Assembly: GCF_002844375.1 (NCBI RefSeq)
Contig: NZ_CP024199.1
Location: forward strand, 2,405,001 to 2,469,000
Length of the DNA stretch: 64,000 nt
DNA from: Thalassospira marina
Lineage (GTDB): Bacteria; Pseudomonadota; Alphaproteobacteria; Rhodospirillales; Thalassospiraceae
Direction: 5' to 3'
Shown piece by piece: positions 18,113 to 27,246 of this stretch. The notes beneath the pieces are model-generated. The model was not told the origin of the DNA and made no database searches. It worked only from the letters and a program-made list of their open reading frames with translations. The position numbers and the translations under genes were made by a program. The first letter of the stretch is position 1; each line of letters begins with the position of its first letter.

Positions 18113-18185
18113 TCGGCCGGTTGCGACAGGCAAAATCGCAACCGTCGCGCAGCACCCCTCGCAAAACAAAAACCAAAGCCAAACA

Positions 18186-18215
18186 AAAAGGGCGATCCCA
18201 GCGGACCGCCCTTTT
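18186..18215. terminator. Bidirectional terminator
   Basis: Arms AAAAGGGCG (18186-18194) and CGCCCTTTT (18207-18215), between the convergent hypothetical gene and the first TRAP binding-protein gene. Confidence 0.85.
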
Positions 18216-18243
18216 GCATTAAAGATGCGAAATCACCGAAAAA

Positions 18244-19335
18244 TCAGGATTCCCAAACCTTTGCGCGCTGGATCAGGCCCGTGGCCTCGAATTCCTTGGC
18301 ATAGGGGGCAGCGATTTTGGTGAAGTCCATATAGGAATCATAAATGCGCTGGTTCAGTTCGTTTTTCGCCGCGATTTCCTTCACCGCATCCATCGACTGT
18401 TTGGCCAGTGCCTTGATCACTTCATCAGGGAAGTGGCGGACTTCGATGTTCTTTTTCAGAACGGCCTGATAGGACGTGATGTTGTTATAGGTGAAGTCAG
18501 CCAGGGTCTGTTCAGCATTGGCCTGTGCGGCAATACGAACAATTTCCTGCAGGTCTTCGGGCAGCGAATTGAATTTGTCCTTATTGATAAAGACTTCGAT
18601 GCCAGTACCCGGTTCAGCGAATGCCGGGGTGTAGTAATATTTGGCAACCTGCGTCAGACCAAAGGCATAATCGTTCCACGGGCCAACCCATTCGGCAGCG
18701 TCAATCGCACCGGACTGCAAAGCAGGCAGAATTTCGGCCGCGGGCAGCATGGTCACAATGGCACCCAGGCGGCGCATTGCTTCACCACCGATGCCAGCAT
18801 AACGCATCTTCACACCTTTGATGTCATCAACGGTGTTGATTTCCTTGTTAAACCAGCCACCAGCCTGCAGGCCGGTATTCCCTGCCAGGAACGGAACAAC
18901 GTTGAACTGGGAATAAAGTTCTTCCCACAGGGCCTGACCACCACCAAAGCGCAACCAGCCCGACAGTTCCCAGCCCATCAGGCCAAACGGAATGGTCGAA
19001 AAGAAGTTAACCGCGTCGTCCTTGCCAGCCCAGTAATACGGGGTGCCATGGGCCATTTCGGCCACACCCTGTTCAACGGCGTCCATGCATTCAAATGCCG
19101 GCACCAGTTCACCGGGGCCATATACCTTGATGTTCAGACGACCGCCCGACATTTTGGTGACGCGTTCAGCAAACTTTTCGCCATTGGCCCCCAGTCCGGG
19201 CGAGCCTTTCGGCCAGGGCATGACCATACGCCAATTGAAGGTGTCATCGGCTTTGGCGATCGCAGGCGCGGCAAAGCCGCCAGCAACTGCGCCTGCGGCA
19301 AGGCCAGCACCTTTTAGAAATTTACGACGTTCCAT
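18244..19335 (-). CDS. TRAP transporter solute-binding protein, paralogue 1
   Basis: A 363-residue DctP-family periplasmic binding protein. It begins with a twin-arginine signal (ERRKFLKG, then a long Ala/Gly-rich hydrophobic core ending in PAIAKAD), so it is probably exported folded. Family landmarks include the WRMVMPWPKG start of the mature protein, the conserved Arg in MRYAGIGGEAMRR, and SGAIDAAEWVGPWND, the segment typical of the TakP/2-oxo-acid group of TRAP proteins. The substrate is therefore probably a carboxylate. No dctQ or dctM membrane gene is in the window. A close paralogue lies directly upstream on the same strand, with ~350 bases between them. The two look like a duplicated orphan pair. 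Confidence 0.93.
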   Translation of the reverse strand: MERRKFLKGAGLAAGAVAGGFAAPAIAKADDTFNWRMVMPWPKGSPGLGANGEKFAERVTKMSGGRLNIKVYGPGELVPAFECMDAVEQGVAEMAHGTPYYWAGKDDAVNFFSTIPFGLMGWELSGWLRFGGGQALWEELYSQFNVVPFLAGNTGLQAGGWFNKEINTVDDIKGVKMRYAGIGGEAMRRLGAIVTMLPAAEILPALQSGAIDAAEWVGPWNDYAFGLTQVAKYYYTPAFAEPGTGIEVFINKDKFNSLPEDLQEIVRIAAQANAEQTLADFTYNNITSYQAVLKKNIEVRHFPDEVIKALAKQSMDAVKEIAAKNELNQRIYDSYMDFTKIAAPYAKEFEATGLIQRAKVWES

Positions 19336-19685
19336 GAAGAGCTCCAGTAGTCTTATTTGATAATTTTTTGCGTAAAAATGACAAATCTATGCCATTGAAT
19401 ACGTTGCAAGCGCGCAGAGTCATTGGTTTTACCAACAGCAACAATGCGCGTTTTCGGGATACAGCCATGCGCCAAATGCATGGAATGGATTATTTGCAAC
19501 GCAAAACACAACCATAAATATCCATTTGCCGTTACGGCGTGCTATTGGCACCGTTTTTACAGTCTGTGCCAGCATTCGGCCCGTTCGCACCTGCAATGCG
19601 TAAAAAAACAAAACCGCCCTGCCAGATGACAGGACGGTCTTTTGCAAAAAGGCCTGATTAAAGGGCCTGTTCACGGATCAGGGGT
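19336..19685. other. Spacer between the two TRAP genes
   Basis: 350 bases holding the terminator of paralogue 2 (19613-19638) and presumably the promoter of paralogue 1. The paralogues are therefore probably transcribed separately. No gene is seen. Confidence 0.5.
19605..19638 (-). terminator. Intrinsic terminator of TRAP paralogue 2
   Basis: Arms ACCGCCCTG (19613-19621) and CAGGACGGT (19630-19638) with one mismatch. On the minus strand the stem is followed by TTTTG and a run of T. Confidence 0.75.
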
Positions 19686-20777
19686 TCAGTATCCCCAGAC
19701 CTTTGCACGCTGAAGCAGGCCGGTTGCTTCAAATTCCTTGCCGTAACGGGCCGCTTTTTTGACCAGATCCATATAGGAATCATAGATCTTTTTGTTGGTT
19801 TCGCTCTGGTTTGCGATTTCTTCAACGGCAGCCTTGCTGGCATCAGCCAGCGCCATAATGACGTCATCGGGGAACTGGCGAACCTCGACACCCTTGTCGA
19901 TCAGGGGCTGGTAGGATTCAATATTGTTGAAGGTGAAATCCGCCCAGGTGTTTTCAGCAATGGCCTGTGCCGCATAGCGGATGATCGCCTGCAGGTCCGG
20001 GCTGAGGCTGTCGAACTTTTCCTTGGAAACGAAAATTTCCAGGCCCGGTCCGGGTTCATGGAATGCCGGGGTGTAGTAATATTTGGCAACCTGATACAGA
20101 CCAAATGCAAGGTCGTTCCACGGGCCAACCCATTCGGCGGCGTCAATCGCGCCGCTTTGCATTGCTGGCAGAATTTCGCCCGGCGGCAGCATGGTGATGT
20201 TGGCACCAATACGGCGCATTGCCTCGCCACCAAGGCCGGCATAGCGCATTTTAACGCCCTTCAGGTCATCAACCGATTTGATTTCCTTGTTGAACCAGCC
20301 ACCGGCCTGCATACCGGAGTTACCAGCATAGAACGGCACCACGCCAAAATCGGCATAGACTTCTTCCCAAAGCTGCTGACCACCGCCAAAGCGCAGCCAT
20401 GCCGTCAGTTCCCAGGCCGTCAGGCCGAAGGGAATGGTCGAGAAAAAGTTCAGAACCGGGTTTTTACCCTGCCAGTAGTAAGGTGTGCCATGGGCCATTT
20501 CGACCACACCCTGCTCGACTGCGTCCATGCATTCAAAGGGCGGAACCAGTTCGCCCGCGCCATACACGGAAATCGACAGGCGGCCATTGCTCATTTCTTT
20601 GACAATAGCCGCAAATTTTTCAGCGTTGGTGCCAAGACCCGGTGTGCCTTTGGGCCACGGCATAACCATACGCCATTTCAGGTTTTCCTGCGCCGAAGCA
20701 ATTGCCGGTGCAGCTGCCGTCGCGGCAAGTGCGCCCGCCCCCAGACTGGCGCCTTTTAAAAACTGACGACGTTTCAT
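19686..20777 (-). CDS. TRAP transporter solute-binding protein, paralogue 2
   Basis: Also exactly 363 residues, and alignable along its whole length with the protein at 18244-19335. A twin-arginine signal (KRRQFLKG ... APAIASAQ) is followed by WRMVMPWPKGTPGLG, ECMDAVEQGVVEMAHGTPYYW and MRYAGLGGEAMRR, then SGAIDAAEWVGPWND. Ligand residues appear unchanged in both copies, so the substrates are probably related, perhaps 2-oxo acids. The ATG at 20777 opens the MKRRQ signal. A private terminator separates it from the downstream copy. No membrane subunits are adjacent, so it must share a DctQM pair elsewhere or serve in sensing. Confidence 0.93.
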   Translation of the reverse strand: MKRRQFLKGASLGAGALAATAAAPAIASAQENLKWRMVMPWPKGTPGLGTNAEKFAAIVKEMSNGRLSISVYGAGELVPPFECMDAVEQGVVEMAHGTPYYWQGKNPVLNFFSTIPFGLTAWELTAWLRFGGGQQLWEEVYADFGVVPFYAGNSGMQAGGWFNKEIKSVDDLKGVKMRYAGLGGEAMRRIGANITMLPPGEILPAMQSGAIDAAEWVGPWNDLAFGLYQVAKYYYTPAFHEPGPGLEIFVSKEKFDSLSPDLQAIIRYAAQAIAENTWADFTFNNIESYQPLIDKGVEVRQFPDDVIMALADASKAAVEEIANQSETNKKIYDSYMDLVKKAARYGKEFEATGLLQRAKVWGY

Positions 20778-21359
20778 CCTAACTTCCCCTAACCTGTTCT
20801 TATTTTAGCAGTTTGTTGCAAAAACTTGCGAACGAAGGGTGGATTTTGGCGAATTTCGCAAACAAATACCACCATTTTTCCAAGGGCGAAAAAACGGCCC
20901 TGCTTCGCGCAGTTTCAGACGCAAAATTCCGCCGCAGGCAGGTTGATGACCCGCAAAATCAGGGTTTGGTCGAAACCTGATACGACCTGAAAAATCAGTA
21001 AAATCGACAAAAGTTTAAATTCGAGATTCTTAAGTATAATGCATTTCTACTTAAAATTGCTTTTTGAAAAAGATACAATTTTAATTCAAAGAACAGATCG
21101 AAAAACCAAGGCATTGTTATGTAGTTTTTACTCATCCTACAATCGGGCTTTCACCATTATGGCATGTAAAGCCCCCATAATTTCCTTTCAAAAAGTGTGA
21201 ATTGATTGCCGGTTTTTTAGAAAAAATGAAAAAAATCGGACCTATCCACACTAAAGTATAGTTAAATTTAATCTGATGAAAACCAACCTCAGATTTTAGA
21301 AGGATTCGTGCCAAAGCCTTTTTTTGGCACTGCTGCAGCGAAGAGAGATGGGGTCAGGG
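20778..21359. other. AT-rich intergenic region upstream of the globin chemoreceptor
   Basis: 582 bases, markedly more AT-rich than the flanks between about 21000 and 21300. A TATAAT hexamer sits at 21035-21040 but lacks a good -35. An inverted repeat GGGCTTT/AAAGCCC (21145-21151 and 21168-21174) could form a leader hairpin. No protein-coding gene is supported. It probably carries the regulated promoter and a long 5' leader of the downstream gene. Confidence 0.45.
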
Positions 21360-22682
21360 ATGTCAGCAGAATTAGATCGTCGTATCGCTTTCGTTGAATT
21401 CAACGATAAAAAGCGCAGTTATCTGCGTGAACTTTGGCCGGTTATCGAAAAGAACCTGCCGGAAATGTTGGATTCTTTTTACAAAAAGGTGATGGCCCGG
21501 GCCGATCTTGCCGCCATTATCGGCGATATCAACCGTGTCGAAGGCCTTAAACGTGCCCAGACCAGCCACTGGAAGACCCTGTTCAAGGGGGATTTCGACG
21601 GGCATTATTATGAAGAAGTCCGCCGCATTGGTCGTGCCCATGAAAAAATCGGCCTGACCCCGGAAGCCTATGTATCGGGCTATAACTACATCCTTGGCAT
21701 GATGACATCCATCCTGCATGACACTTTTCGCAAACGCCGCGAAGTTGGTGAAATGATTGCTGCTGCCTCGACGGCCATTATCATCGATATGGAAATGGCG
21801 ATCACGATTTACTACGAAGAAACACGAAATACCTATCATCGTCGTCTTGGCGCCATGTCCGAGGATTTCCAGACAACGGTATCAAAGGTTGTTTCATCGC
21901 TGGCAGACAGTGCCAGTGACATGTCCAACGCGGCCGAGGCATTGGTCGATAGTGTGCAGCAAACCCGCACCCAGACCACCGGTGCGCGCGATGCAGCCGA
22001 AGTATCGGCCGAAAATGCCGCCACCGTTGCAGGTGCGGCCGAGGAACTTGACGGGTCCATTCGCGAAATTTCATCGCAGGTCAGCCGGGCATCAACAATA
22101 TCGCAGGATGTTGAAGGCGCGGTGCGCGCAACATCCGATACCATCGGTATTCTTGATGCGACAGCGCAGGAAATTGGCACCGTTGTTGATTTGATCGACA
22201 AAATCGCCAGCCAGACCAACCTTTTGGCCCTGAACGCCACCATTGAAGCCGCCCGTGCCGGTGATGCCGGTAAAGGTTTTGCCGTGGTTGCAAGCGAGGT
22301 TAAAAACCTGGCCAATCAAACGGCCAAGGCCACGGGCGACATTACCGCGCAAATCAATGCGGTGCAGGAAACTACCCATCGCGCCGTGGACGCCATTCAG
22401 GGTGTTACCAGCCAGATCAGCATCATTGTGGATGCAGTTGCCGCCATTTCGGCAGCAGTCGAACAGCAAGCCGCCGCCACTGGCGAGATCAGCAACAACA
22501 TCAACGCCGTTTCCAGTGCCAACCAGAATGTGAATTCCAGCCTGGGCCATGTTGGTTTGACGGCAGATCACACCGGTTCGGTCGCACAGGAAGTCCTTTC
22601 GGTATCCAAGGCACTGCGCAACCACGCCGATGTCTTGCGAAAAGATGTCGATAGCTTTCTTAAACGCCTGTCTGCCGGTTAA
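21360..22682 (+). CDS. Globin-coupled soluble chemoreceptor (HemAT-like)
   Basis: About 440 residues with no membrane segment. The N-terminal ~180 residues form a sensor globin. GRAHEKIGLTPEAYVSGYNY contains the likely proximal haem ligand, His94, followed by the family's Tyr-rich helix. The C-terminal half is a methyl-accepting signalling domain with a canonical tip (IASQTNLLALNATIEAARAGDAGKGFAVVA, read in two halves). It should bind haem and report oxygen or another gas to CheA/CheW, giving aerotaxis. The ATG at 21360 follows GGGGTCAGGG; ATG 21348 is possible. Monocistronic, with a strong terminator. In contrast to the membrane receptor at 3251, its tip is normal. Confidence 0.93.
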   Translation: MSAELDRRIAFVEFNDKKRSYLRELWPVIEKNLPEMLDSFYKKVMARADLAAIIGDINRVEGLKRAQTSHWKTLFKGDFDGHYYEEVRRIGRAHEKIGLTPEAYVSGYNYILGMMTSILHDTFRKRREVGEMIAAASTAIIIDMEMAITIYYEETRNTYHRRLGAMSEDFQTTVSKVVSSLADSASDMSNAAEALVDSVQQTRTQTTGARDAAEVSAENAATVAGAAEELDGSIREISSQVSRASTISQDVEGAVRATSDTIGILDATAQEIGTVVDLIDKIASQTNLLALNATIEAARAGDAGKGFAVVASEVKNLANQTAKATGDITAQINAVQETTHRAVDAIQGVTSQISIIVDAVAAISAAVEQQAAATGEISNNINAVSSANQNVNSSLGHVGLTADHTGSVAQEVLSVSKALRNHADVLRKDVDSFLKRLSAG

Positions 22683-22704
22683 AAACAACCTACCTTACAT
22701 ACGC

Positions 22705-22739
22705 AAACAGCCCGGCCCAATCACAGGCCGGGCTGTTTT
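22705..22739. terminator. Strong bidirectional terminator
   Basis: Arms AAACAGCCCGGCC (22705-22717) and GGCCGGGCTGTTT (22726-22738), perfect over 13 bases, between convergent genes. Confidence 0.92.
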
Positions 22740-22776
22740 GTTTGGCGCAATCACAAAACAAAACCCGTGTGCGTTA

Positions 22777-23793
22777 TTAACGTTCCCGTGCTTCTGATGG
22801 CGAGATGCCAAATACGCGTTTAAACGCGGTCGCAAAATTGGCCGGCGAGGAATAACCCGCCAGATAAGCCGCCTGGCCAATCGTTAATCCGTCCTTGTCC
22901 ATGGCATCACGCGCGGTTTGCAGGCGGGTTTCGCGCATAAAATCCATAACCGTGGTGCCATAGGCGGTTTTAAACAGGCGCTGCAGGCGCGCGACACTCA
23001 TATTCATCGCCGTGGCAAGATCGCGCAGGGACAGGCCACTGGTCATGTGGTGGGTAATATAATCGCGAATTTCCTGGGCTTTATCGGTGACATCCACAGA
23101 TGCGGCCTGGCAGTTATGTTCGATCTGGGGTGTTTCCATCACGCTGCGCAGAGCTTCGCCAAAAATTTCCAGCCCGCGGCTTTCAATATAAATCTCGCGA
23201 AACAGCGGCAGCTCGATCGGCGGGTAAAGCATTTGTTCGGCCAGGGCGACAGCACGACGCGATGGTTGCCAGCGCACCGGCCCATGATCGCCGGTTAAAA
23301 ATGCCCGGATCGCATCCTGACCGTGGCTTTGCCCCAGACTTTTTTCAACCCAGTCAAATCGCGCGGTTACCATCACCTTGCGCACGCGGTTATGTTTGGG
23401 AATACGCCGTGTCAGGGTAACGGCATGGGGCAACGCCCACATATAGCCAACCACACCATGCCTGGCGTCAAAATCAAACGGTTCATCATCAAATGCGCCT
23501 TCAACCCGGCCATCCACCACAATGGCAACCGTCACGGCTGGATGCACGAAATTTGAAATTTCAAAATCGCGCATTGCCACCGTATCGGTCGTATGCACGC
23601 GGAAATGCGATGTTGGCCTGTCATTAACCAGCCGCCCCTTCAACACCGTGTCATCGGGCTGCAAGCCTGCCTGCCCGCCTGCCACCTGCCGGCTTTGCCC
23701 GCCATTGCGCCACAAGGCAGCAGCGGTGATATCGTCGCGGTCAAGCGGTGTCCGTCGCAGCGCGGGCTGTTCTGGCAATTTATCCATCGTCAT
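22777..23793 (-). CDS. AraC-family regulator, PchR-like
   Basis: About 338 residues. The C-terminal domain (SLRDLATAMNMSVARLQRLF, then LTIGQAAYLAGYSSPANFATAFKRVFG) closely resembles PchR-type activators of ferric-siderophore uptake. The N-terminal ~230 residues would bind the inducer. It is divergent from the TonB-dependent receptor with a 165-base gap, the usual layout for a siderophore-responsive activator and its receptor. The ATG at 23793 (MTMDKLPEQ) is preferred; upstream codons in frame run into the receptor's promoter and look unlike protein. The siderophore is unknown. Confidence 0.9.
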   Translation of the reverse strand: MTMDKLPEQPALRRTPLDRDDITAAALWRNGGQSRQVAGGQAGLQPDDTVLKGRLVNDRPTSHFRVHTTDTVAMRDFEISNFVHPAVTVAIVVDGRVEGAFDDEPFDFDARHGVVGYMWALPHAVTLTRRIPKHNRVRKVMVTARFDWVEKSLGQSHGQDAIRAFLTGDHGPVRWQPSRRAVALAEQMLYPPIELPLFREIYIESRGLEIFGEALRSVMETPQIEHNCQAASVDVTDKAQEIRDYITHHMTSGLSLRDLATAMNMSVARLQRLFKTAYGTTVMDFMRETRLQTARDAMDKDGLTIGQAAYLAGYSSPANFATAFKRVFGISPSEARER

Positions 23794-23898
23794 TTCCGTT
23801 CTGGTCCCTTTTCCCGCCTGGCAAACGGCAAAACGCCGTTTTCGCAGACAGGTGCGATGATTTCGCAAACGTCTATTGGCTGGTGACGTTTTGCAAAA

Positions 23899-23927
23899 AT
23901 TAATATTAACAATCATTCGCATTTGGT
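23899..23927. promoter_or_regulatory. Fur-box-like site before the TonB receptor gene
   Basis: The AT-rich stretch AACAATCATTCGCATTTG has, on the minus strand, TGCGAATGATTGTTA. It shares TGCGAATG with the region upstream of the candidate RNA (2971-2985). It lies about 35-60 bases before the receptor start, where an iron repressor would act. Confidence 0.4.
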
Positions 23928-23958
23928 AAAGACTATTCATCGATTGAGGGACCATATT

Positions 23959-25989
23959 ATGCCGCAGCACCTGCTACCGTTGCTGTTTACCACTCATCTG
24001 CCCCTGCAGCGCTGGATCCGCACCACGCTTTTGACCGGGGTCAGCATTGCCGCCTTTCCCTGTGTCAGCCTGGCGCAGGACAACGGCAGTGAAAACAGCG
24101 CTGCGGCCAAACTGGACCCGATCACCATTACGGCGGACCGCGAAGCAGAAAATGCGCCCCTGCCCGGTGGCGTCACCATTGACCAGGAAGCATTGGATGC
24201 CATTGCCCCGCGCAGCCTGAAAGATGTGTTTTCCGGTGATGCGGCAGTCAATGTTGGCGGGGCATCGCCAGTCACACAAAAAACCTATGTGCAGGGCATT
24301 GAAGATACGAAACTGAACGTCACCATCGATGGCACCCGGCAGAACAATTCAAACTACCATCATCTGGGCACCACCATCATGGATCCCGGCATGTTAAAGC
24401 AGGTGGATGTTGAAACCGGTGTCGCCCCGGCAGACGGCGGCCCGGGGGCACTGGGCGGTTCCATTGCCTATGAAACCCGCGATGCCCGCGACATTGTTGA
24501 ACCCGGTCGCACCTTTGGCGGATATGGCAAAATCGCCTATGACACCAATTCACAGGGACTAAGCGAATGGCTGACCATTGCCGGGCGCAGCGACAGTGTC
24601 GAGGCACTGGCCTATCTGCAAAATAACAACACCAATAATTACCGCGATGGCAATGGCGACAAGGTGCCTGGTACCGCCAATGGCAGCGAAAATGGCCTGG
24701 GGAAATTTGCCTTTAATGGCCGTGACGGCGAACGGTTCGAAGCCTTTGCCAGCCATTTGGAAGACGAAGGTGTGCGCCCGGCCCGGCCCAATTTTGGTGC
24801 CCTGACCGGCGGCCAGAACCCGCAATGGATTTCGTATAAGAAAACAGCGATGGGTGTTTCATATGTGGATGAAATACCAAATGGGCAGTTGGACCCGGAA
24901 GTGTCGCTGAATTACAGCAAATCCGAACTGGATGTGCCCCGCCTGCAAAGCGGCCCCAACTATTTTCATAACCAGTCCGAAGTCGAAACCATCAATGGCA
25001 AGGTTGCCAATAACTTTGACGTTGGCATGGGCAAGGTAAATACCGGGATTGATTTTTACCACGATGAAGCCACCGGCACCCATGACAATGGTGCGCGTGC
25101 TGGCACCTATAAGGAAAAATCGACCAATATCGGCCTGTTTTCGCAAGCCCGCCTGAACCTGACGGATCGCTGGCGCACATCCTTTGGCGGGCGGTTTGAC
25201 CGGCAGTGGTTTACCGGCATTGATGGCACCGAATTTGATGAACAGGGCCTGTCTGCCAACGCCAATACCGAATATGACATTTTGCCAAACACCACCCTTT
25301 ATGGCGGTGCAGGCACGGCTTTTGGCGGCCTGCCCATTGGGGAATCGGCGATCTATAATTTCACCGGTGTCTGGGATTACAGCAATTTCGCCCCATCGCG
25401 GTCATTTAACTACAAGGCTGGTTCCCGCGTTACGTTTGACCGGTTAACGCTGGACGGCAACGTATTTTACAACCGCATTGAACGGTCCCACGACCTGTCA
25501 TCGGTTGACCGGCAAACAACGGCCGATCTGGTAACGCGCGGCATCAATCTTTCGGGCACCTATCAGTTCGATACGGCCTATATCCGCACCACATACAGCC
25601 ACACCATTGTCCGGGCCGACGGTGCGCCGCCCGTTAGCACAGCATCGGCATGGCAAGGTGTTTTGCTGGGCGACATTATTACCCTTGATGCTGGTAAGGA
25701 ATGGCGGGATCTGGGCCTGCGCGCCGGTATGTCATCCGAACTGGCACTGCGCAATGACGACCCCAAAAAATACGGCGAACAGCCCATCGATACCTATTTC
25801 GTCGCCAATCTTTACGGCGAATGGACACCTGAAATGCTGTCAAACGCGGTAACGCTGCGCATTGATGCCAATAACATCTTTGATCGCGCTTACAGCAACC
25901 GCACCACAACCGGTTACGACAGCATCCGTACCGAACCTTACCTTGATCCGGGGCGAAGCTTCATCCTTTCAGCGAAGGTTACCTTCTAA
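23959..25989 (+). CDS. TonB-dependent outer-membrane receptor
   Basis: About 676 residues. An N-terminal signal peptide ends near SLAQD. A plug domain follows (LDPITITAD as the TonB-box region, then RSLKDVFSGDAAVNVGG and GALGGSIAYETRD). The rest is a beta-barrel ending in SFILSAKVTF, with the C-terminal Phe needed for outer-membrane assembly. It probably imports a ferric siderophore or haem, energised by the TonB-ExbBD operon at 29.6-32.3 kb. The ATG at 23959 has GAGGGA eight bases upstream. A binding protein, permease and ATPase follow on the same strand. The plug wording recalls haem receptors, but the ABC partner is FecBCD-like, so the ligand is undecided. Confidence 0.93.
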   Translation: MPQHLLPLLFTTHLPLQRWIRTTLLTGVSIAAFPCVSLAQDNGSENSAAAKLDPITITADREAENAPLPGGVTIDQEALDAIAPRSLKDVFSGDAAVNVGGASPVTQKTYVQGIEDTKLNVTIDGTRQNNSNYHHLGTTIMDPGMLKQVDVETGVAPADGGPGALGGSIAYETRDARDIVEPGRTFGGYGKIAYDTNSQGLSEWLTIAGRSDSVEALAYLQNNNTNNYRDGNGDKVPGTANGSENGLGKFAFNGRDGERFEAFASHLEDEGVRPARPNFGALTGGQNPQWISYKKTAMGVSYVDEIPNGQLDPEVSLNYSKSELDVPRLQSGPNYFHNQSEVETINGKVANNFDVGMGKVNTGIDFYHDEATGTHDNGARAGTYKEKSTNIGLFSQARLNLTDRWRTSFGGRFDRQWFTGIDGTEFDEQGLSANANTEYDILPNTTLYGGAGTAFGGLPIGESAIYNFTGVWDYSNFAPSRSFNYKAGSRVTFDRLTLDGNVFYNRIERSHDLSSVDRQTTADLVTRGINLSGTYQFDTAYIRTTYSHTIVRADGAPPVSTASAWQGVLLGDIITLDAGKEWRDLGLRAGMSSELALRNDDPKKYGEQPIDTYFVANLYGEWTPEMLSNAVTLRIDANNIFDRAYSNRTTTGYDSIRTEPYLDPGRSFILSAKVTF

Positions 25990-26014
25990 CCCCCACCCAC
26001 ATATTTGCGCAATC

Positions 26015-26036
26015 GGGCGGCCCATACGGGCGGCCC
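26015..26036 (+). repeat. GC-rich hairpin between receptor and binding-protein genes
   Basis: GGGCGGCCC occurs twice (26015-26023 and 26028-26036) and the copies can pair at 8 of 9 positions around ATAC, followed by CTTTG. It could partially terminate transcription or protect the receptor mRNA end, lowering expression of the ABC genes. Confidence 0.4.
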
Positions 26037-26076
26037 CTTTGTGCGTTTTGACCGACCCAAAAACGCGGACATACGC

Positions 26077-27246
26077 ATGAAAAAGCTGATCAAATCCCTG
26101 GCACATATTGCCATTATCACCGCAACGGCCACATTTGGCACCCAAACCGTCCTTGCGGCCGAACCCGCGCAAAAACAGGTCACCCTGACCGATGTTGCCG
26201 GCCACGACGTAACCGTGAATGTCCCGGTGAAATACATGATCCTGGGGGAAGGCCGGTTTCTGCCCAGTATCGGCATTTTGGACCCGGAAAACCCTGTTCG
26301 CTGGATTGCCGGTATGATGGGTGAATTCAAACGCCTGGATCCGGCAAGCTATGCCCAATATCAGGCGAAATTCCCCGCCATTGACGATATCGCGTTAATT
26401 GGCAGCAGCGGCGAAGAATCCTTTAATCTTGAAAAGGCGATTTCGCTGCATCCCGATGTGGCCGTTTTTGGCATTACCGGCGGGCATGGCCCCAGCGCCG
26501 AAAACAAACAGATTTTCGATACCCTGGCAGCCGCCAATATCCCCGTCGTCGCCATTGATTTTCGCCAGGACCCGCTGGTTAACGCCCCCAAAAGTGTGCG
26601 TATTCTGGGCACCCTGATGGGCAAGGAAGACCAGGCGGAAAAATTCCTGGAATTTTATGATCAAGGCCTGGCAACAGTACATGACCGGTTGGCAACAACC
26701 ACCGAACGCCCCGGTGTGTTTATGGAAAGCCGTGTTGGCCTGGCACAGGAATGTTGCGAGGCAATGGGCCAGCAGATGATGGGCCGTTTCATTGACTGGG
26801 CCGGGGGCAAAAACGTGTTTGGCGATATCATCCCCGGCACACATGGCACGGTTACAATCGAACAGTTGCTGGTGACCCAGCCCGACTATTACATTGCAAC
26901 GGCAATCGGCGCGGCCAATGTCAAAGACAATGGCAATCGCGTGATACTGGGGGCCATGGCAACACCCGATGATGCCGCAAAATCATTGCAGCACATAACC
27001 GGGCGTACCGGCATGGCGCAGCTTTCGGCCATTCAAAATGACCACCTGTTTTCGATCTGGCATCATTTTTACAACACACCAATGAATGTTGCCGCAGTCC
27101 AGCAAATGGCGAAATGGTTCCATCCCGACCTGTTTGCCGACCTGGACCCGAACCAGACATTGCAAACCTATTTTGACCAGTTTCAGGCGGTTGATCTGAA
27201 CGGGGTTTATTGGACCGACACCAAAGCCGGAACCACGCCCCAATGA
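26077..27246 (+). CDS. Periplasmic iron-complex binding protein (FecB-like)
   Basis: About 389 residues with a cleavable signal peptide (MKKLIKSLAHIAIITATATF ... LAAEP). The body has the class III binding-protein pattern: VTLTDVAGHDVTVNVPVK at the start, then SLHPDVAVFGITGG and a long central helix, ending near FDQFQAVDLNGVYW. It would carry a ferric siderophore or haem from the receptor at 23959 to the permease that overlaps its 3' end. The ATG at 26077 is chosen because the signal peptide starts there; its ribosome site is weak. Larger than the typical ~300-330 residues of the family. Confidence 0.9.
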   Translation: MKKLIKSLAHIAIITATATFGTQTVLAAEPAQKQVTLTDVAGHDVTVNVPVKYMILGEGRFLPSIGILDPENPVRWIAGMMGEFKRLDPASYAQYQAKFPAIDDIALIGSSGEESFNLEKAISLHPDVAVFGITGGHGPSAENKQIFDTLAAANIPVVAIDFRQDPLVNAPKSVRILGTLMGKEDQAEKFLEFYDQGLATVHDRLATTTERPGVFMESRVGLAQECCEAMGQQMMGRFIDWAGGKNVFGDIIPGTHGTVTIEQLLVTQPDYYIATAIGAANVKDNGNRVILGAMATPDDAAKSLQHITGRTGMAQLSAIQNDHLFSIWHHFYNTPMNVAAVQQMAKWFHPDLFADLDPNQTLQTYFDQFQAVDLNGVYWTDTKAGTTPQ

